Positions 31,559 through 44,389 of a DNA stretch of 64,000 nt are shown piece after piece. Positions within the stretch are counted from its first letter, which is position 1, and each line of letters begins with the position of its first letter. Both the position numbers and the translations under genes were made by a program. The DNA comes from Crotalaria pallida (Eukaryota > Streptophyta > Magnoliopsida > Fabales > Fabaceae): NCBI GenBank assembly GCA_037953625.1, contig CM075652.1:149668597-149732596 (forward strand), read 5' to 3'. The notes below the pieces were generated by a model, which saw only the letters and a list, made by a program, of their open reading frames with translations, did not search any database and was not told the origin of the DNA.

Positions 31559-34162
31559 TCATTTCTTTCTTTGAAAAGTATGCACATATAGGCCACCATC
31601 AATTTGTAGGGTGAGCATGGTTCTGTATTTTGCTGTTTTGTTTTTATCTGCCAATTTGAAGCTGTGGCTACCTATAAGGATTGCACAAAATATCTTCATC
31701 TGCCTGTATGCAAATTCCTTGCCTAGGCAAATTCTTGGACCCGCCTGTGTGATGAGATCACCGTTAGTGAAGTTTTATAATACAATAAAAGACTATGTAC
31801 TGAAATATGAAATTTCTGTTACCATATATATCCAAGAATGCCTCATACTCTCATAGTGCTTTCTGGTTATTTTTGTGAATTAAATGCATACACACTATAT
31901 AGTAAATTGGAAGCAACAATTTCCTACCTGGAAGGCTGTGAACTTAAAAGGGCTTTCTTTCTTCAAATTTCCATTTTCATCAAGCCATCTCTCTGGCCGA
32001 AATTCCTCACAATCTTCACCCCATAAGAATTTCATCCTTCCCATCACATATGGTTGGAATGACACAATATCACCTTTCTTGACACTAAATCCATCTGGCC
32101 ATGTGTCATCCGAAAAACAAAACTTACCTTCCTATAATAGGAGCATATAATTGGCTATAAGAACAACATCATAACCAAAACTAATGCATAAATTATAAAT
32201 ATCAATTCATGTTAATTAAGCTTTGTTACCACTGGCACTGCAGGGTAGAGCCTGATTGTCTCAGTTAATGCTGCATGAAGGTATTTCATCTTTTCCATGT
32301 TTTCTTCGGTTACACTATCTGCAAGTTCATCAATAGTTGATCCATCGGATACTTTTGTTGCCTCCCTAATTTCTTGTGCAATCTTCTCCTGCACATGAGG
32401 ATGCTTGCAAAGCAAGTAAAGGAACCAGGAAAGCGTAATTGCTGTTGTGTCTTTCCCTGCAATGATAAAACTCAAGATAATGTCTTTAAGATACGTTGGA
32501 TCTGTCTCTTCCAACTCTATAAACCTTGACAGAATGTCTCCTCTCATCACCTATAAAATGTGTTTGGTGCCAATCAATACCAACTTTGCACAAATAAGAA
32601 TAGTAAGCAATATTTATAGTAGTAAGCAATACTTTTGTTTCATCAAATTGTAGCGTCTGGGGTTGCTCGATCTTGCTTTTGATAACTTTGTACACAAATT
32701 CATCAATCACTCTTAGATTTTTCCTAAGTACTGCTTCTGATCCAATGTTCAGGAACCGCTCAATCTTCCAGTGAAAGTTGAAATACCGATACATGATGGC
32801 AGCACTTGCTTCATCAAAAGCATTGGAGAACTGTTTACCTTCTTCATAGGTTCCACACATGGTGTCTAGTTCTACACCAAGGACAACCTTGAATACAGAA
32901 TCTAGAGTTGATTTCATGAACAGATCCTGGCAACAAGAACGGTGAGACCAACAGACCAAGATTGTGATTGCGAAGGAACAAAACAATTTTCCTGTATTTC
33001 TTGAAATAAAAATTTACCTGCAGCTCAATAGTATTGTTTGATACAGCAGCTTCATACACTATCCCTGCGAGTTTTACTGCATTAGATTTGAACACTGAAC
33101 CACTGAAGTCTCTCAATAGTTTGGTTGAGAATTGATAGCTTGCTGCCTTCCTCTGATGGCGCCACCTCTCTCCATCCACTGTGAATATGCCATTTCCTAA
33201 AAGATCTGTTAAGACACTATGGTGATACCAACCCTGCAACGGATGGAGTCTTTCTTTTGAGAAAGCACTATCTGTATATTGTATACCTACTTCTAAAGAC
33301 CATTTGATGATAGAGGCTCAAAATTTATGTTGTAAAGTTGTGCTGAAATGTAAATTAATTCTATAGAATGATTATTTGACAGGGTTCAAATCCTAGGCAT
33401 TTGGTCGCAGAGGGTCAACTCGATCTTGTTGAGAATCAAAATCATTGTTATTAGTTCTACCTATACTTTTTCTTGATCTCCCTTTTGGCTATCTTCCGTC
33501 TCTTCTTCTTACTATGAAGTTTAATGGTTTTTATTTCATACTTCATAAGGCAGGATGCAACAATTTTTCTGATTGAATTGTGTTACTGCTATTTTCTATT
33601 TAATGTATTCATTTTGGGCCCTATCTTATCTTATATGTGTACTCACCCAACTTAACATACTTATTTTGGACCCTATCTTATCTTGCACGTGTGACTTGTG
33701 GTTCTGATGAATAAGTTCCGAATTTTGCCTCTTAGCTTTTGCATATTATTAGGACGCTTCTTGCTAAACTTTCAGTTTGATTACTTGGTTTACTTCTATG
33801 TAATCAAAAATTATAAGCTTTCAAATAGTTGAAGGAAAAAACAATATATAAAGCACCTTGCCATAGTTTGCGAAGTTAGTCACTAGCATATGCTCAATGT
33901 TATTAGGGTCTGCAGTGTACACCTCACTTCTAACGAAGCTCAGCAACCTGTAAGTTTTCCTTTCACGAGTAAGGTCGGTCATGTACTCAAGCAGCCTATG
34001 AAAGTTCAAAAATTGGTGCAAAGCTGTGCCAGCAACATGGTGGTATTTTCTTTTCTTGACAGAAATTATTTTTCCATGAACTTTGATAATAATAATAATA
34101 ATAGCAGCTGAAGCTAAAGCTATTAATGTTGGACAGAGAAAGAAAAAGTCTAGGAACTTCAT
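31559..34162 (-). CDS. cytochrome P450, CYP704 (CYP704C1-like), six exons
   Basis: Exons in reading order (complement): 34162-33857, 33233-33018, 32926-32633, 32550-32230, 32131-31928 and 31744-31559. All have GT-AG borders and phase-0 junctions, giving 508 residues, which is full P450 length. The N-terminal helix (FFFLCPTLIALASAAIIIII) anchors it in the ER. Motifs are AGKDTTA (303-309, I-helix oxygen-activation), ExxR in ETIRLYP (369-372), PERW, and the haem loop FQAGPRICLG (446-455) with Cys453 as thiolate ligand. FTVDGERWRHQRKAASYQFS is the usual C-helix WRxxR. CYP704/CYP86-clan enzymes are mostly fatty-acid omega-hydroxylases; the substrate here is an inference. The start at 34162 is preferred over an in-frame upstream Met at 34309 because a TATATATA (34203-34210) lies about 40 bp upstream of it. 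The frame is intact. Confidence 0.92.
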
Positions 34163-34202
34163 TGTAATAGGGAAGGCTGAAAATGTGAGTAACAGAATAG
34201 TG

Positions 34203-34210
34203 TATATATA
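34203..34210 (-). promoter_or_regulatory. TATA box of the P450 gene
   Basis: TATATATA about 40-48 bp upstream of the chosen ATG (34162). It predicts transcription starting near 34175 and a very short leader. Confidence 0.5.
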
Positions 34211-34309
34211 GACTAAAGAGAAGTGCATAATATGATGATATTGAAGCAAGTGAAGTGTAACAAGGCAAGGATGTGTGCTTGCCAAACCAATCATTTTCAA
34301 GGTTAACAA

Positions 34310-35319
34310 GTCGTAAAGAAAACAATTTCATTGCTAATCATCATCCTCCATATTTTCACTACAGGGTATTCAAATATGGACAAATTTGCATGTCTTCCGG
34401 ATAAATCTTTGACAATCAACTTTGTATCTTTCCATCTATTTGATGAGATTTTTCAAACTTTCAATACTGAATGATGTAAACTGGAAAAAAAAAAAAAATA
34501 TCACGAAATTAACAGGAGTTTTATACCCATGAAGTGTGAAGTCAAGTTTTTCATTGATTTCTTTTTGACTTGTTGGTAACTGCAAGTCGGAAATAGATTT
34601 TAGTACAATTCTAAAGTTCTAATTTAACTTTTGAAAGACTTGAATTACCATTTGTTGACTATCTCAATGTTGTAATACTAGTTCTTCGTCACATCTTTAT
34701 AGTGTGTCTTTGTGCAAGCTTTACAAAGTGCCCAAATCGCATACCAGTAGAAAGTCGTTGTGATAACGGCTGGGTGGCTCAAAACTCAAATCCACCAGCC
34801 AAATCATAATAGAGGCAAGAAAAGTTAACATAGCATAGTGCACAAATTCAACCATGCAGATACATTCACAAGGGCTTGTCATATATAGTCAATTTCTGAT
34901 GCACCAATCTTTGATTTTCCCATCTGCATAGTTGCTTTTTTTAGCGAGGAATGCTTCATATGGCCATTGGCAATTAGGCATCAACACACATCAAAATTTA
35001 TACATATCTCATGTAATATAGCTTGTGTATTTTAGTTTCATAAAAATACAATACTTAAGTGTTACTGTATATTTTATATTAATGAGTCTTTGTTTTTTTA
35101 GAATATTTTTAAACTTATTCATATTCATTTGAGAAAGTATTTTGTACCAAAATTTTTTTTTCATCCTCATCAATGTAAGAGGATTTGTTGTACTTTTCTT
35201 TTTCATAGTGGAAGTTGCTCTCATCGCCATGGTTTTTTTACTCGATGTAAAGGTTTTTTCCACCGTGGTTTTTTTACTTGATGTAAAAGTTTTTTCCACG
35301 TCATCTTGCCTATTTTATA
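34310..35319. other. P450 upstream region and spacer
   Basis: No gene seen. At 35228-35301 a unit of about 43 bp (GGTTTTTTTACTYGATGTAA then ARGTTTTTTCCACSG) is present twice in tandem. Confidence 0.4.
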
Positions 35320-35533
35320 TTCCCTCCGGTCTTAATTATAAGAAGAAAGGCTGGCTGATGTGCTGTGCTTTTCCCCAAAGATGGAATTTTCAATTATAAG
35401 AAGAAAAAAAACATCTCACTAATGATCTTAAATATAAGCAAAATTTAACTAACTTTTTATTCCTAAAACAATCATTCCTAAAATATACGAGTATTTATAA
35501 AGTGTCATTCCTAAAAAATGAGACTGAAGGGAG
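35320..35533. mobile_element. Stowaway-like MITE
   Basis: TTCCCTCCGGTCTTAATTAT after TA (35318-35319) and AAATGAGACTGAAGGGAG before TA (35534-35535). It is short (about 214 bp) with a roughly 50-bp non-family insert near the left end. Confidence 0.6.
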
Positions 35534-35535
35534 TA

Positions 35536-36140
35536 TTATTTCTCTTTAATTCCCAATTAATTCGATCATTTTGCTTCCGCATTTGCGCTATATCCTAACA
35601 AGAGTTAACTCACTGAAATTAAACTGAAAGAATATTCGAGTTCTGCTTCATGCATCAGTAGTATGTGTTATGTGTTGAGCTGTTAGTTATGCTTCTACAT
35701 TGAAAACACTTAACTAGTCCCTATCTATCTGTCTGTCTGCTTCACCATCTCTTTCCGACTCTGTTACCACCACAACGTCTCGCGCCACCATCGGAAAAAC
35801 TATCATTAGAAAATCTGCCACCAGCTGAAAACGTGTTCCCACCACTTCTATCACCAAGAACATGGTAATGCTTGTAGGTTTTAACACCTCCAAACATACA
35901 TTTGACGCATTTTCTTGCCCTGAGGGAGGAAAATGAACGAATGAAAATCATGAAGAAATTAACATTCATACTCTTTATTAGTCATAGTTAAAGCTTGAAA
36001 GACTGAAATTAGAATTGATGTAATGATTAACTTGAGAGGTACTGATGTAGGTTGAATCAATGACTAGATAGCACAGACCATGCAATTAAAACAACTTACA
36101 AATCCAAAGTTTCCAAGCCCACTGTTCACTCTACTGTGCA
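35536..36140. other. intergenic
   Basis: A Gly/Arg-rich minus frame at 35969-35742 (RFSNDSFSDGG...) is open but unrecognised. I see no promoter or splice support. Confidence 0.3.
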
Positions 36141-39100
36141 GGACAGGTGTCGAGGTTCGAGGATGTTCAGCTCACTCAGTGGCATGACTGTAAATAGATA
36201 TGTTTTGGAGGTCAATTTGATTCAATGGGTGTTCATGCATATACGGGAGAAACCACACACATGCTTTTCATTTAATGCTTCTTGAAGAAGCTTTTCCTTG
36301 CTATTTTCTTTCTCCTCTCAACTTCTTCATCTTCTTCATGTATTTTGCTCCATAACCTCACCAGTCACCATGAATGGCGATGCCCATGGCTCTGCCACAG
36401 CGTGAAGGTCCAACGATGATGGTGAGAGGGAAGACGGTACTCGCAAGCCGTGACCTCATCTTCATCTCTGTCTTCTTCCTCCACGGGCTTCGCCTTTTCT
36501 CAACATAACAAACGTCGTCACCGCAGGCGCCGAGACCAAGTCACACTCCAAACGACGACGAAGGCGGCACCACCACTCTTCCAATCCCGATTCCTTCTCA
36601 TCGTCCTCCTTCTCCAACCCCTCCAGGTTTTTTTTTTTAAAAAAAAAATTTATTGTTTTTGATTAGTTAAAGTATAGACATTTTCAGTCGAAACTCATTG
36701 ATTTTCTTTCTGCTTCATGAGATTTTTGTGTCTTGGTTCTGTAAGGTTTTAATTTTCAGGAGTCAATGCAATTGATATCTGATACATTAATTTTCTGAGT
36801 GCTTTGTTCAGAATTTGTGTTTTCTGTCCTATGCGGTGAATGGATGAGGGTAACTGTTTGAAATTTTGATTTTTTAAGGAATGATTCTTTCAATCTTTAT
36901 GACTGGTAAGTGTCGAGGTGTAGCTTAAAGTTTTATTGAGGAGGATGAGGGAGAGATGGGCAGTGGCCTTGCTTCTGGTTTTTTGGAGTGAGTTGAGATT
37001 TATCGTGAAGGAGGAGGAGAAGGTTGTTTTGGGTGATGCTAAGTCTACAATGCCAATTTTCAATGACATAGGTAAAAAAGATGCTGAGCAGTGCAAAATA
37101 TCAATCCCATTTATCAAGGTAGTGTTCACTATCCTACTTGTCATTTTCCATTTATAAGAATGTACATTTGATTGGCTGCCCCATTTTTACTGTTTTGATT
37201 TAGTGTTATGAGTTTGTTGTTTGGGAAGTGATGTGAACCCTGTCATTAGGAGTCTTTTTTCATCCCCGAGGCAAAAAAATCACCCTTTATTTCTCCCCTT
37301 TATCACTTTATTCTCTTTGGCCATACAATGCTTTGTCCCCAACTTTTGATCTCTTTACATTATGAGGCATCCCCCAATTGTGTCATCTACTGCTTCATTG
37401 GTTTTGCATATCATTCTCATTATTTTTGCATGTTACATGGTGTTGTATTTGCAGCTTACGATTTGAAAATCTTATTGGTAGTATAGTTATTTGTATGGGT
37501 GATTGGGTATTCATTTGGTGAATTCGGTGGATTGAGGTGATGTTGTATCGAATCAATTCATGATACTGATAATTTTACTTCATTCATGATTTTGCTTACT
37601 CAGATTCCTTTATTTCTCCTTCCATGTCAACAAGCACTTATTTTAGAGGATACATGGTGAGCTTTCATATTTTTATTGTGAATTCCGTAAATAGAATTTG
37701 GTTTTTGATTAAGGGGTGTCCTTGTGCCACATGTTATGGAATTAAAGTAGAAGTAAGTATTTTAAAAATCTAATAAGCATTCAGTAATTTCTTCTAGAAG
37801 GAGGTTACTAATTAGGATGGTCTGATAAAAGATTATAGAATCTGAGTGTTATTGCTACATATATGTTTTGTGTTGTAGTTATTACTGCTAAGACAATAAG
37901 AAGCACACAAATTGTATAACTGACAATAATTCAGAATTAGCAAAGGGTTATTTTGATTTTAATTAATTTTTAATCCTTCTTTGAATAATTTGTATCACTG
38001 TCATTTTGTGTTTCCCTTAACTCTCCTATTAAACAAAGGTCTTTTCTGCAATTAGAGAAATAAACATCTGGAAACATGTTATCATGTGTTTCTGTCATCA
38101 AGCAGATCATACAGTATTTATTATTCAAAGAAGGGCTTCCCAGGTACAAAATATGTATCATTTCTTAAATATGTCTCACTCTTTCAACTATCTTCTTCAA
38201 ATTATTATATGCCGTTTTAGCAAGAAGTTACTCCCATTAAAGCATTATGTTCTTATTATTATATGCTCTTGGATTATTGTCTCATCTTTTTGTTTTTGTT
38301 TTCTTTTTGTACACCGAGATATTACATATGAAAAAAAGCCTTTTATAGGCCTAAGGTTTTATTGGAAGATGTTGGAAAGAATTATGTTACCACTGTTTGT
38401 TTGTAATCCATGAGTATAATGCGCTTAGTGCATCGGAGGAGTTGAGGAGTTGTACTTAGGGTGGTGTTCGGATAGAAAATGAAACTCCATTGCAAAAGAA
38501 ACATTTCTTCCTGTTTCCTTCTGATTTACACTATCAAAAAAGGTGCAAGATATAACAATTGCACTAGATATTTACTTTTTGTGCCCTCTTACATGTTACT
38601 CTATTTTTTAACTTTGAACTGTTTTTAACTTTTGATTTATTAGGCTTGAAAATCGTATGGATGACAATATTTGTACTTTTTATTGGAATTTTGAATCAGT
38701 TGGTATAGTGTGTCTTTTTAACTTTTTATTTAGACTTGAAAATCACCCAATGAGCATGTTACAATTCGCCCAAGTGTTGGCTAGAGAAGGGCCAAGAGGG
38801 CAGGGGCAGCATTGTAATATAATGGTGTTACAATGTTTTTTTTTCCATCTTTAATCCATTTCACTTGCTATTAACATTATTTCCCTTTGCTAGTGAATTC
38901 GAATTTTAAATTGTTTGCAACTACATACATATAGGGGTTGTAGATATGACTATTTTTGTGTGTGTCATCTGCTCCCTCACACATAAGCATACATATGTAT
39001 AGATATGGAGTAAAACTAGTGTTAAGAGATATTCTCAGTTTGTGTTTTGTTTCTTCATTGCCTTGGCTCCCTCCAGTTTGATTCATTGAGCACTTTAAGC

Positions 39101-41250
39101 AAACCTACTGCGAGGGTTGGGACATGGAGGGTGAAGGCAAGTAACTATTATGTTTAATTGTTTCATTGTTATTAATTATTATTAGTTCTATCACATAACT
39201 AATTGACTTCTCCATTCTTATTACTGTTGTTTATATTCCTTCTAAGTCTTTGATTTCCAAGTTCATTTTTGTTGCAAACAGGATTCATACAGGTAGACTA
39301 ACAGTGTAACATGCTTTTAGAATGAACTCGTCATGTTTGATTGATTTGATACAATTCAGTGTATTCAAGATGCATTTATCGATTGGGAATTTTTTCGCTA
39401 TAACTTATTTTGATTTTATATTTTATTATCTTAATAAGATTCTAAGATATACCTTGATCTGTTTTCCTGTCATATTCTTTTCTTTCATTTTGCGTTTTTC
39501 TGACATGTCTATGTTGATCTGGGGAAATGACACTGCCGTTAAAGGTCATGCCGATCTGAATAGCACTTGCAGAAGTGCTAGCAACCTGGATGGAAAAGGT
39601 CCGACAACCTGAACAGTTCTGCCAAATGTGAGTGCTTTGTGAGCTGAATGATTAAGGTATGATGGTGATGATATCTTGGACTGCCTGAAATTTCTTTTAC
39701 TCCTATAGCTAATATCTAATGTATCTTAACCATATAATGGTTGTGGTTGGTGAGAATGTGTAGGAGAGTGGTTTGGTTGTGGCAGTGTCAAACCAAAAAA
39801 AGAGTAGCAATGGAGTAGAGGTGAATAAGGGAAACTGTTAATGGTGACATTCAACTCATTGATTTTTAAAGTTTTCTTTTCCTTAAATTCTTAATTTGTT
39901 GTTGTCACCAAAAGGGTAGTTTTGATTTGACTCATATATTGGTTCCCTTATAACACTCTTTTGGTTCACTTTCAGTTCATATATTGGTTGTCATAGATAA
40001 CATTTTTTCTTCCCTTTTCTGATTTAAGGTAGCTCATTCTTCAATGAACATCAGAGAGAATTTCACACTGGTATTTAAATGGGAAGTGTGCTCTTTGAAG
40101 TTTAATATTGTACTCTCTGCTGTATTGCTTAATTTTATGAACATTAGCTAGCATTTTGATTTTGATTAGCACAAGTTTAGTTTTTATGTAGCTTATTAAT
40201 GAAAGATGTTTAATATTTTGTGTAAATGATGTTTACTGATGCTTTTCTACTTAAATGAATCTTTCATATTGGACTTGAGCATTTTTATTCCAAAATTCCA
40301 ACTCTTTTTTAGTTGCTTGAAGATTGGCTTGGCTTTTGGGTTATTCCAGGTGATTGGAATTGAAATGTTCACTTCAATTGTAATAGCTCATAAGAATGCT
40401 GATATGTAGAAAACTATAGATTTGCAGTTGCAAATGTATTTTATGGCTCCTTAGATATAAGGTAGATCCTTACCGTTGGTCACATTTGTTGGCAGAAACA
40501 TTATTGTTTACTTTATATATGTGGAGCATAATCCTTAGGATGGATCATCTCCATCAAGTTGTTGCTTTCAAAGAGATATTGTGGTAGAAGCTAATTGAAT
40601 TAGGCTCATATACTTACTGAGGCTATATTAAGTTCTTCTGCAACCTATAATTATGATGGCACAACAAGTTTGCTAAGCAGTGCAATGAGTTTTGATACTA
40701 ATCTATACTTATCAAGATTCATCATATTGTAATTATGAGCTTTAATATTTAAACTTCTTAGCTTTTTGTAAAATTGAAAAAATTCTTTTATTTTGGTGAT
40801 TGCATTTTCTTATTTATCAATCGGTAACTAATATGGTAACATGCTTGAAGTTTTTTTTCTTTTTAATGGTGGTTATTGGTGTGGTTGAATTTTTGTAGTT
40901 TCCCAATGATCATGTTCTCCTAAATGATATTTCTTATATGTTATGCTTGAGATGATTAAAGGGTGTCAGAAGTTTTATGCAAAGCTAGATGATGAAGTTT
41001 AACAAGTATATGATGCAAAGAAGCATACTCCGTGTTGAGCTCCGTCGGAGTGTTGTACTCTTGGACTTGGGGAGTAGGGCTTCTGTGTTTCTTGGTGATA
41101 TTTCCTGTCTAGCGATTTCTTTTTCTTGGGAATGTAATATAATAGTAATCTAAATCCTTTATTTTATATCTGTCAATATTTTACGAACAAGATTCCTAAT
41201 TAGATTTAATTATATTTCCATCTTATTTGAAAATTTTTAAATATGTTCAT
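36141..41250 (+). other. gene-like tract of unknown nature, possibly captured by a Helitron
   Basis: Base composition is less A/T-biased than the flanks, with CT-rich leader-like text (36290-36480) and T-rich intron-like stretches ending in AG. Several open pieces occur: 36450-36620 (MTSSSSLSSSSTGFAFSQHN..., basic RRHRRRR), 36936-37110 (LLLVFWSELRFIV...) and 39500-39612 (LIWGNDTAVKGHADLNSTCR). I cannot join them into one protein or name a family. It may be a long non-coding transcript, a decayed gene, or fragments carried by the Helitron-like element whose 3' end is at 42251. Confidence 0.25.
36450..36662 (+). CDS. hypothetical ORF, Ser- and Arg-rich N-terminus
   Basis: 70 codons: a Ser-rich start, a basic RRHRRRR stretch, then a hydrophobic segment (FLLIVLLLQPL) before the frame runs into T/A homopolymer. 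It could be a first exon ending at CCCTCCAG near 36625, because a transit-peptide-like or membrane-anchor composition is plausible. No family recognised. Confidence 0.2.
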   Translation: MTSSSSLSSSSTGFAFSQHNKRRHRRRRDQVTLQTTTKAAPPLFQSRFLLIVLLLQPLQVFFFKKKIYCF

Positions 41251-42222
41251 TTTTGTTAATATTTTGTCCTTTCTTCAACGCACGTCAAGGTGAAATGTGA
41301 ATGTGATTTTTATTGTACTTATTACCATGTCTCCCTTTTCAAATTAAGAGTAATACTTTAATATTACTTGGATATTCTTAAATTACTTATATAAAAAGAC
41401 AATAATTTTACCAAAATGGTGTCTTGTAATATGGGATAGTGGGTCATTAATGTCATTGGAAAATTATGATTTAGTCTAGAGACTTAGAGCTTATATTTAA
41501 AGTATAGGCGGAGTAAATGATAGCAATAAGTGATTATAAGAAAAACATAGTATAGCCTCTTATGTATAGACTACCAAATACTCCCTCCGCTCATTTATGT
41601 ATAAAATCTTTTTTGGATTTTTATTTTAATCTCATTTATAAGATCCCATTTCGATTTATGATAGTTTTTAATTATTTTTTTTTTACAACCATTTATCTTA
41701 ACTTAATACTTTTTAGAGTTCATATTATAGTTATAGGGTTAGTTTTAACAAAGCATATCAAATTTTCATACTCTCGATGCCACTAACACATTTAATTACC
41801 TTCCTTTGTTAAAGAAAAAATTCCAAAAAAATCACGAAAAATTTTCCTGATTTAATAAACTTAGTCAGATCTTTGCATCAATTAAAATGATGAAAAGGAA
41901 TAAACAATGACACGATCAACATTCGGTACAACTATTTAAATTGATTTTAAATTTTTTTTAGAGTATATACTTTGACTCAGAAGTTGATTACTATTTTTAC
42001 AAATTTACCCATGTGAAAATGCATGTAAAATCTTGCACAACCAAGTTTAAATTGGGCATCCATCCTTTTTTTTTTCTGCAAGCAAAAATTGCTTTTGCAT
42101 GCAAACTTTTTTTTTCATCTTTGTTTTTGTAAAACTTGGTTTTGCCCATCCCTTTAATGGTATGCATATTCTCATACTACTGCTTTCACACTTCCAACCC
42201 AAAAATTCATAAATTTGTTCGT
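41251..42222. other. MITE debris upstream of the Helitron-like end
   Basis: 41300-41440 is an eroded family B MITE. 41581 onward starts CTCCCTCCGCTCATTTATGT after TA, but its partner end is missing. Near 42077-42105 a palindrome (TGCAAGCAAAAATTGCTTTTGCATGCA) lies between T runs. Confidence 0.4.
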
Positions 42223-42251
42223 CCGTGCATAGCACGGGTTGTACACACTAG
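42223..42251 (+). mobile_element. Helitron-like 3' terminus
   Basis: A perfect stem CCGTGC-ATA-GCACGG (42223-42237) is followed 10-11 nt later by CTAG (42248-42251) abutting T. That is the full Helitron 3' signature (hairpin, short spacer, CTRR, insertion between A and T). No Rep/helicase gene is visible, so it would be a non-autonomous copy. The 5' TC end was not identified. Confidence 0.6.
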
Positions 42252-42336
42252 TAACAAATATCAGTAGTGAAAGGGACTGAGAGAAGAGAAAATTTCTTTC
42301 TCTTTATTGATGAGCTCAAAATCACAAATTTAAAGT

Positions 42337-43660
42337 TCAGTTGAATCTTCCAGCAAAATATGTATCTAAGTTATCAGCTGGTACATCAAATACAACACCA
42401 TTTCCATCTGCAGTGAGAGTAAGAACCTTCACTGCTTCGACCTTCTCTTCATGCAAGAATCTCCTCAAGACTGTGTAGGCAAAACTGATACTGGTAATAG
42501 CCGATGAAAGAACAAGTCAAATAAGTTCAAAGAGATTCACACAACTGATACTTCAAATTCAGTAGTATCCCTGTTTCATGCTAACCAGTAACTACAGAAA
42601 TACTCAGACTATTTCATTCATTTTGTTTCTCATGTTATGATTGCATGCATAGCCACTTTATCATTAATTTGGATTTTGAATGCCTGATCGGTTTCTTAAG
42701 TTTCTAGATCCTGATTTATAAAAAGATGCAAATGCCATAATTTGCAATCATGATTGCAAAGTATGGCCAAAAAAATAAGTTCTGACAATGAGGTGTGTAG
42801 ACTGTAGACAGGTCTCCGAATCTCAAGAAGTAATGTAACATAGTTCTCAACAAACATAAGAAGTGATCTTTTCTTTATCTCGGTTTAACCCTGCACATTC
42901 CATGATAAGCCAAAAAATTTGCACCTTGGAAAAATATTGTACATGAACCAGATATATTCATATATCGGTATTATTTAAGAAAATTGCGAGGTAAAAACGT
43001 ATGCATGGAGAGAATGTGAAAGAACATCAGCTCACAACAGCCTTGGCAAGAGCACCTGATAAACCAGATTTGTTCAAAAGCTCCTCAGCAACAGAGTTGA
43101 ATGCAGGAATCACACTGCATTGATGACGTGTTAAGAGCAAAACATAGCAATGAACAGAACAGAACACAATTAGTAAAATATCAAGCACAAACCAATCAGA
43201 CACTTGGGTAACCATTTCTGCAGCTTCTCCCCTAATTGCTTTGGCAATATCATCATGCTGAGGAGAAGATATGTGTTCAAATTTTAATCTATTTTAGATA
43301 CACTTGACCTTCTTGGATCATAAAGCATAACAGCAAGTCCAGTATTACCTGAAAAGAAAAACCAAACACCAGTTAAACAATAAAATTGATAACAGCAATA
43401 TCACAATCCCATTGTAAACCAATAGCAAAATCTCACAGATACCTGCTCCTCCTGTATGCATAGAACGATGGATATAGGCTTCTACAACACGAGGAGGTTC
43501 ACACTAAATCAAATAAAAGAATGTTCCAATACATTGTATGTATGTGCATCAAAAGTACCTGGATAATTAACTGAACATCATTGATATCCAAACTTAGAGC
43601 TGCCACATTTGTTGCAACTAATGTCATGAATTTCCCGGACCGGGAGCCGGATAATGTAAC
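42337..43660 (-). pseudogene. DEAD-box RNA helicase 7 (PRH75-like) 3' fragment, unprocessed pseudogene
   Basis: Five exon remnants with GT-AG borders (complement): 43660-43559, 43503-43443, 43348-43193, 43114-43036 and 42484-42337. They read VTLSGSRSGKFMTLVATNVA, then CEPPRVVEAYIHRS, NTGLAVMLYDPRRSSVSKI, HDDIAKAIRGEAAEMVTQVS, VIPAFNSVAEELLNKSGLSG and VLRRFLHEEKVEAVKVLTLT. These are the helicase C-terminal lobe and GUCT domain of nucleolar RH7/PRH75 proteins. Motif V (normally AARGLD) has become AALSLD. Motif VI (HRSGRTGR) has become HRSMHTGG, losing the arginines needed for ATP hydrolysis. A small deletion after SSVSKI shifts the frame, and the exon expected before the last one is missing. 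The whole N-terminal DEAD lobe is absent. Retained introns show a DNA-level duplication, not a retrocopy. Confidence 0.85.
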
Positions 43661-44389
43661 CTGCAAGCAACTAAGAGAGAACAAAAGAGAGAGTGGCAGA
43701 GGCTAGCATAGTTGTATAATCATCTTTATACAACTAGTTGATGGAACTTTAGTTGACTGAAAAGTCAATATTTCCACACTCTATACGATCCTGAATGGAT
43801 ATGCACAACATGGAAATCAAGGAATAGCGTCAAAAAAGAGAAAAACTAAAGCTTATTGTAATCTACCTTTGCAAATTTCAATAATTTATATTCATATGGA
43901 GAAATAACAAAGCAGAAACATATACAGTAATTATTAATCAACTAGTATTATGTATTACATTCATGCTGCCAGGTATGCCAAATAACAATATCAACACCTC
44001 TCCTGAGCTTGATATGGAGCCTTGCCAAATAAACAGCAAGCTAAGAAATCAATCCCATTGCCCTACCATAAACTTCAAAATCAGCATGCACCTAATGAAC
44101 AACACTCCACACCAACTAAAAACAAATGCCAAAATATAGGAAAGAATAATCTCCACCATGCAAGCACAAGCGAAAAAAATCTTGCAACTAAATCGTGTGC
44201 ATTATCTTGCAACTACATGATATAAATAACTATTCACTCATTTTATGTTTTTTATTTTTTAATTCTATTTTCTTATATGTCAAATTAACATAAGTAATTA
44301 ATAATTTCACATTGATTGAAAACAGTGATTCGATTCCCTTGTCTTTCAACTTGGCCTTCAAGGGCTCTTATACCGTAAACTTGGTAACC
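43661..44389. other. intergenic, no gene seen
   Basis: No upstream helicase exons were found here, so the pseudogene's 5' break lies close to 43661-43690. The short plus-strand frame at 44022-44225 is not convincing. Confidence 0.4.

Noticed and set aside
34163..34309. 49-residue N-terminal extension of the P450
   Set aside because: It would place the TATA-like sequence inside the coding region and adds an atypical His/Tyr-rich leader before the normal membrane anchor.
33996..34331. minus frame starting upstream of the P450
   Set aside because: Different frame from the P450 first exon, with no P450 motifs; it overlaps the true start.
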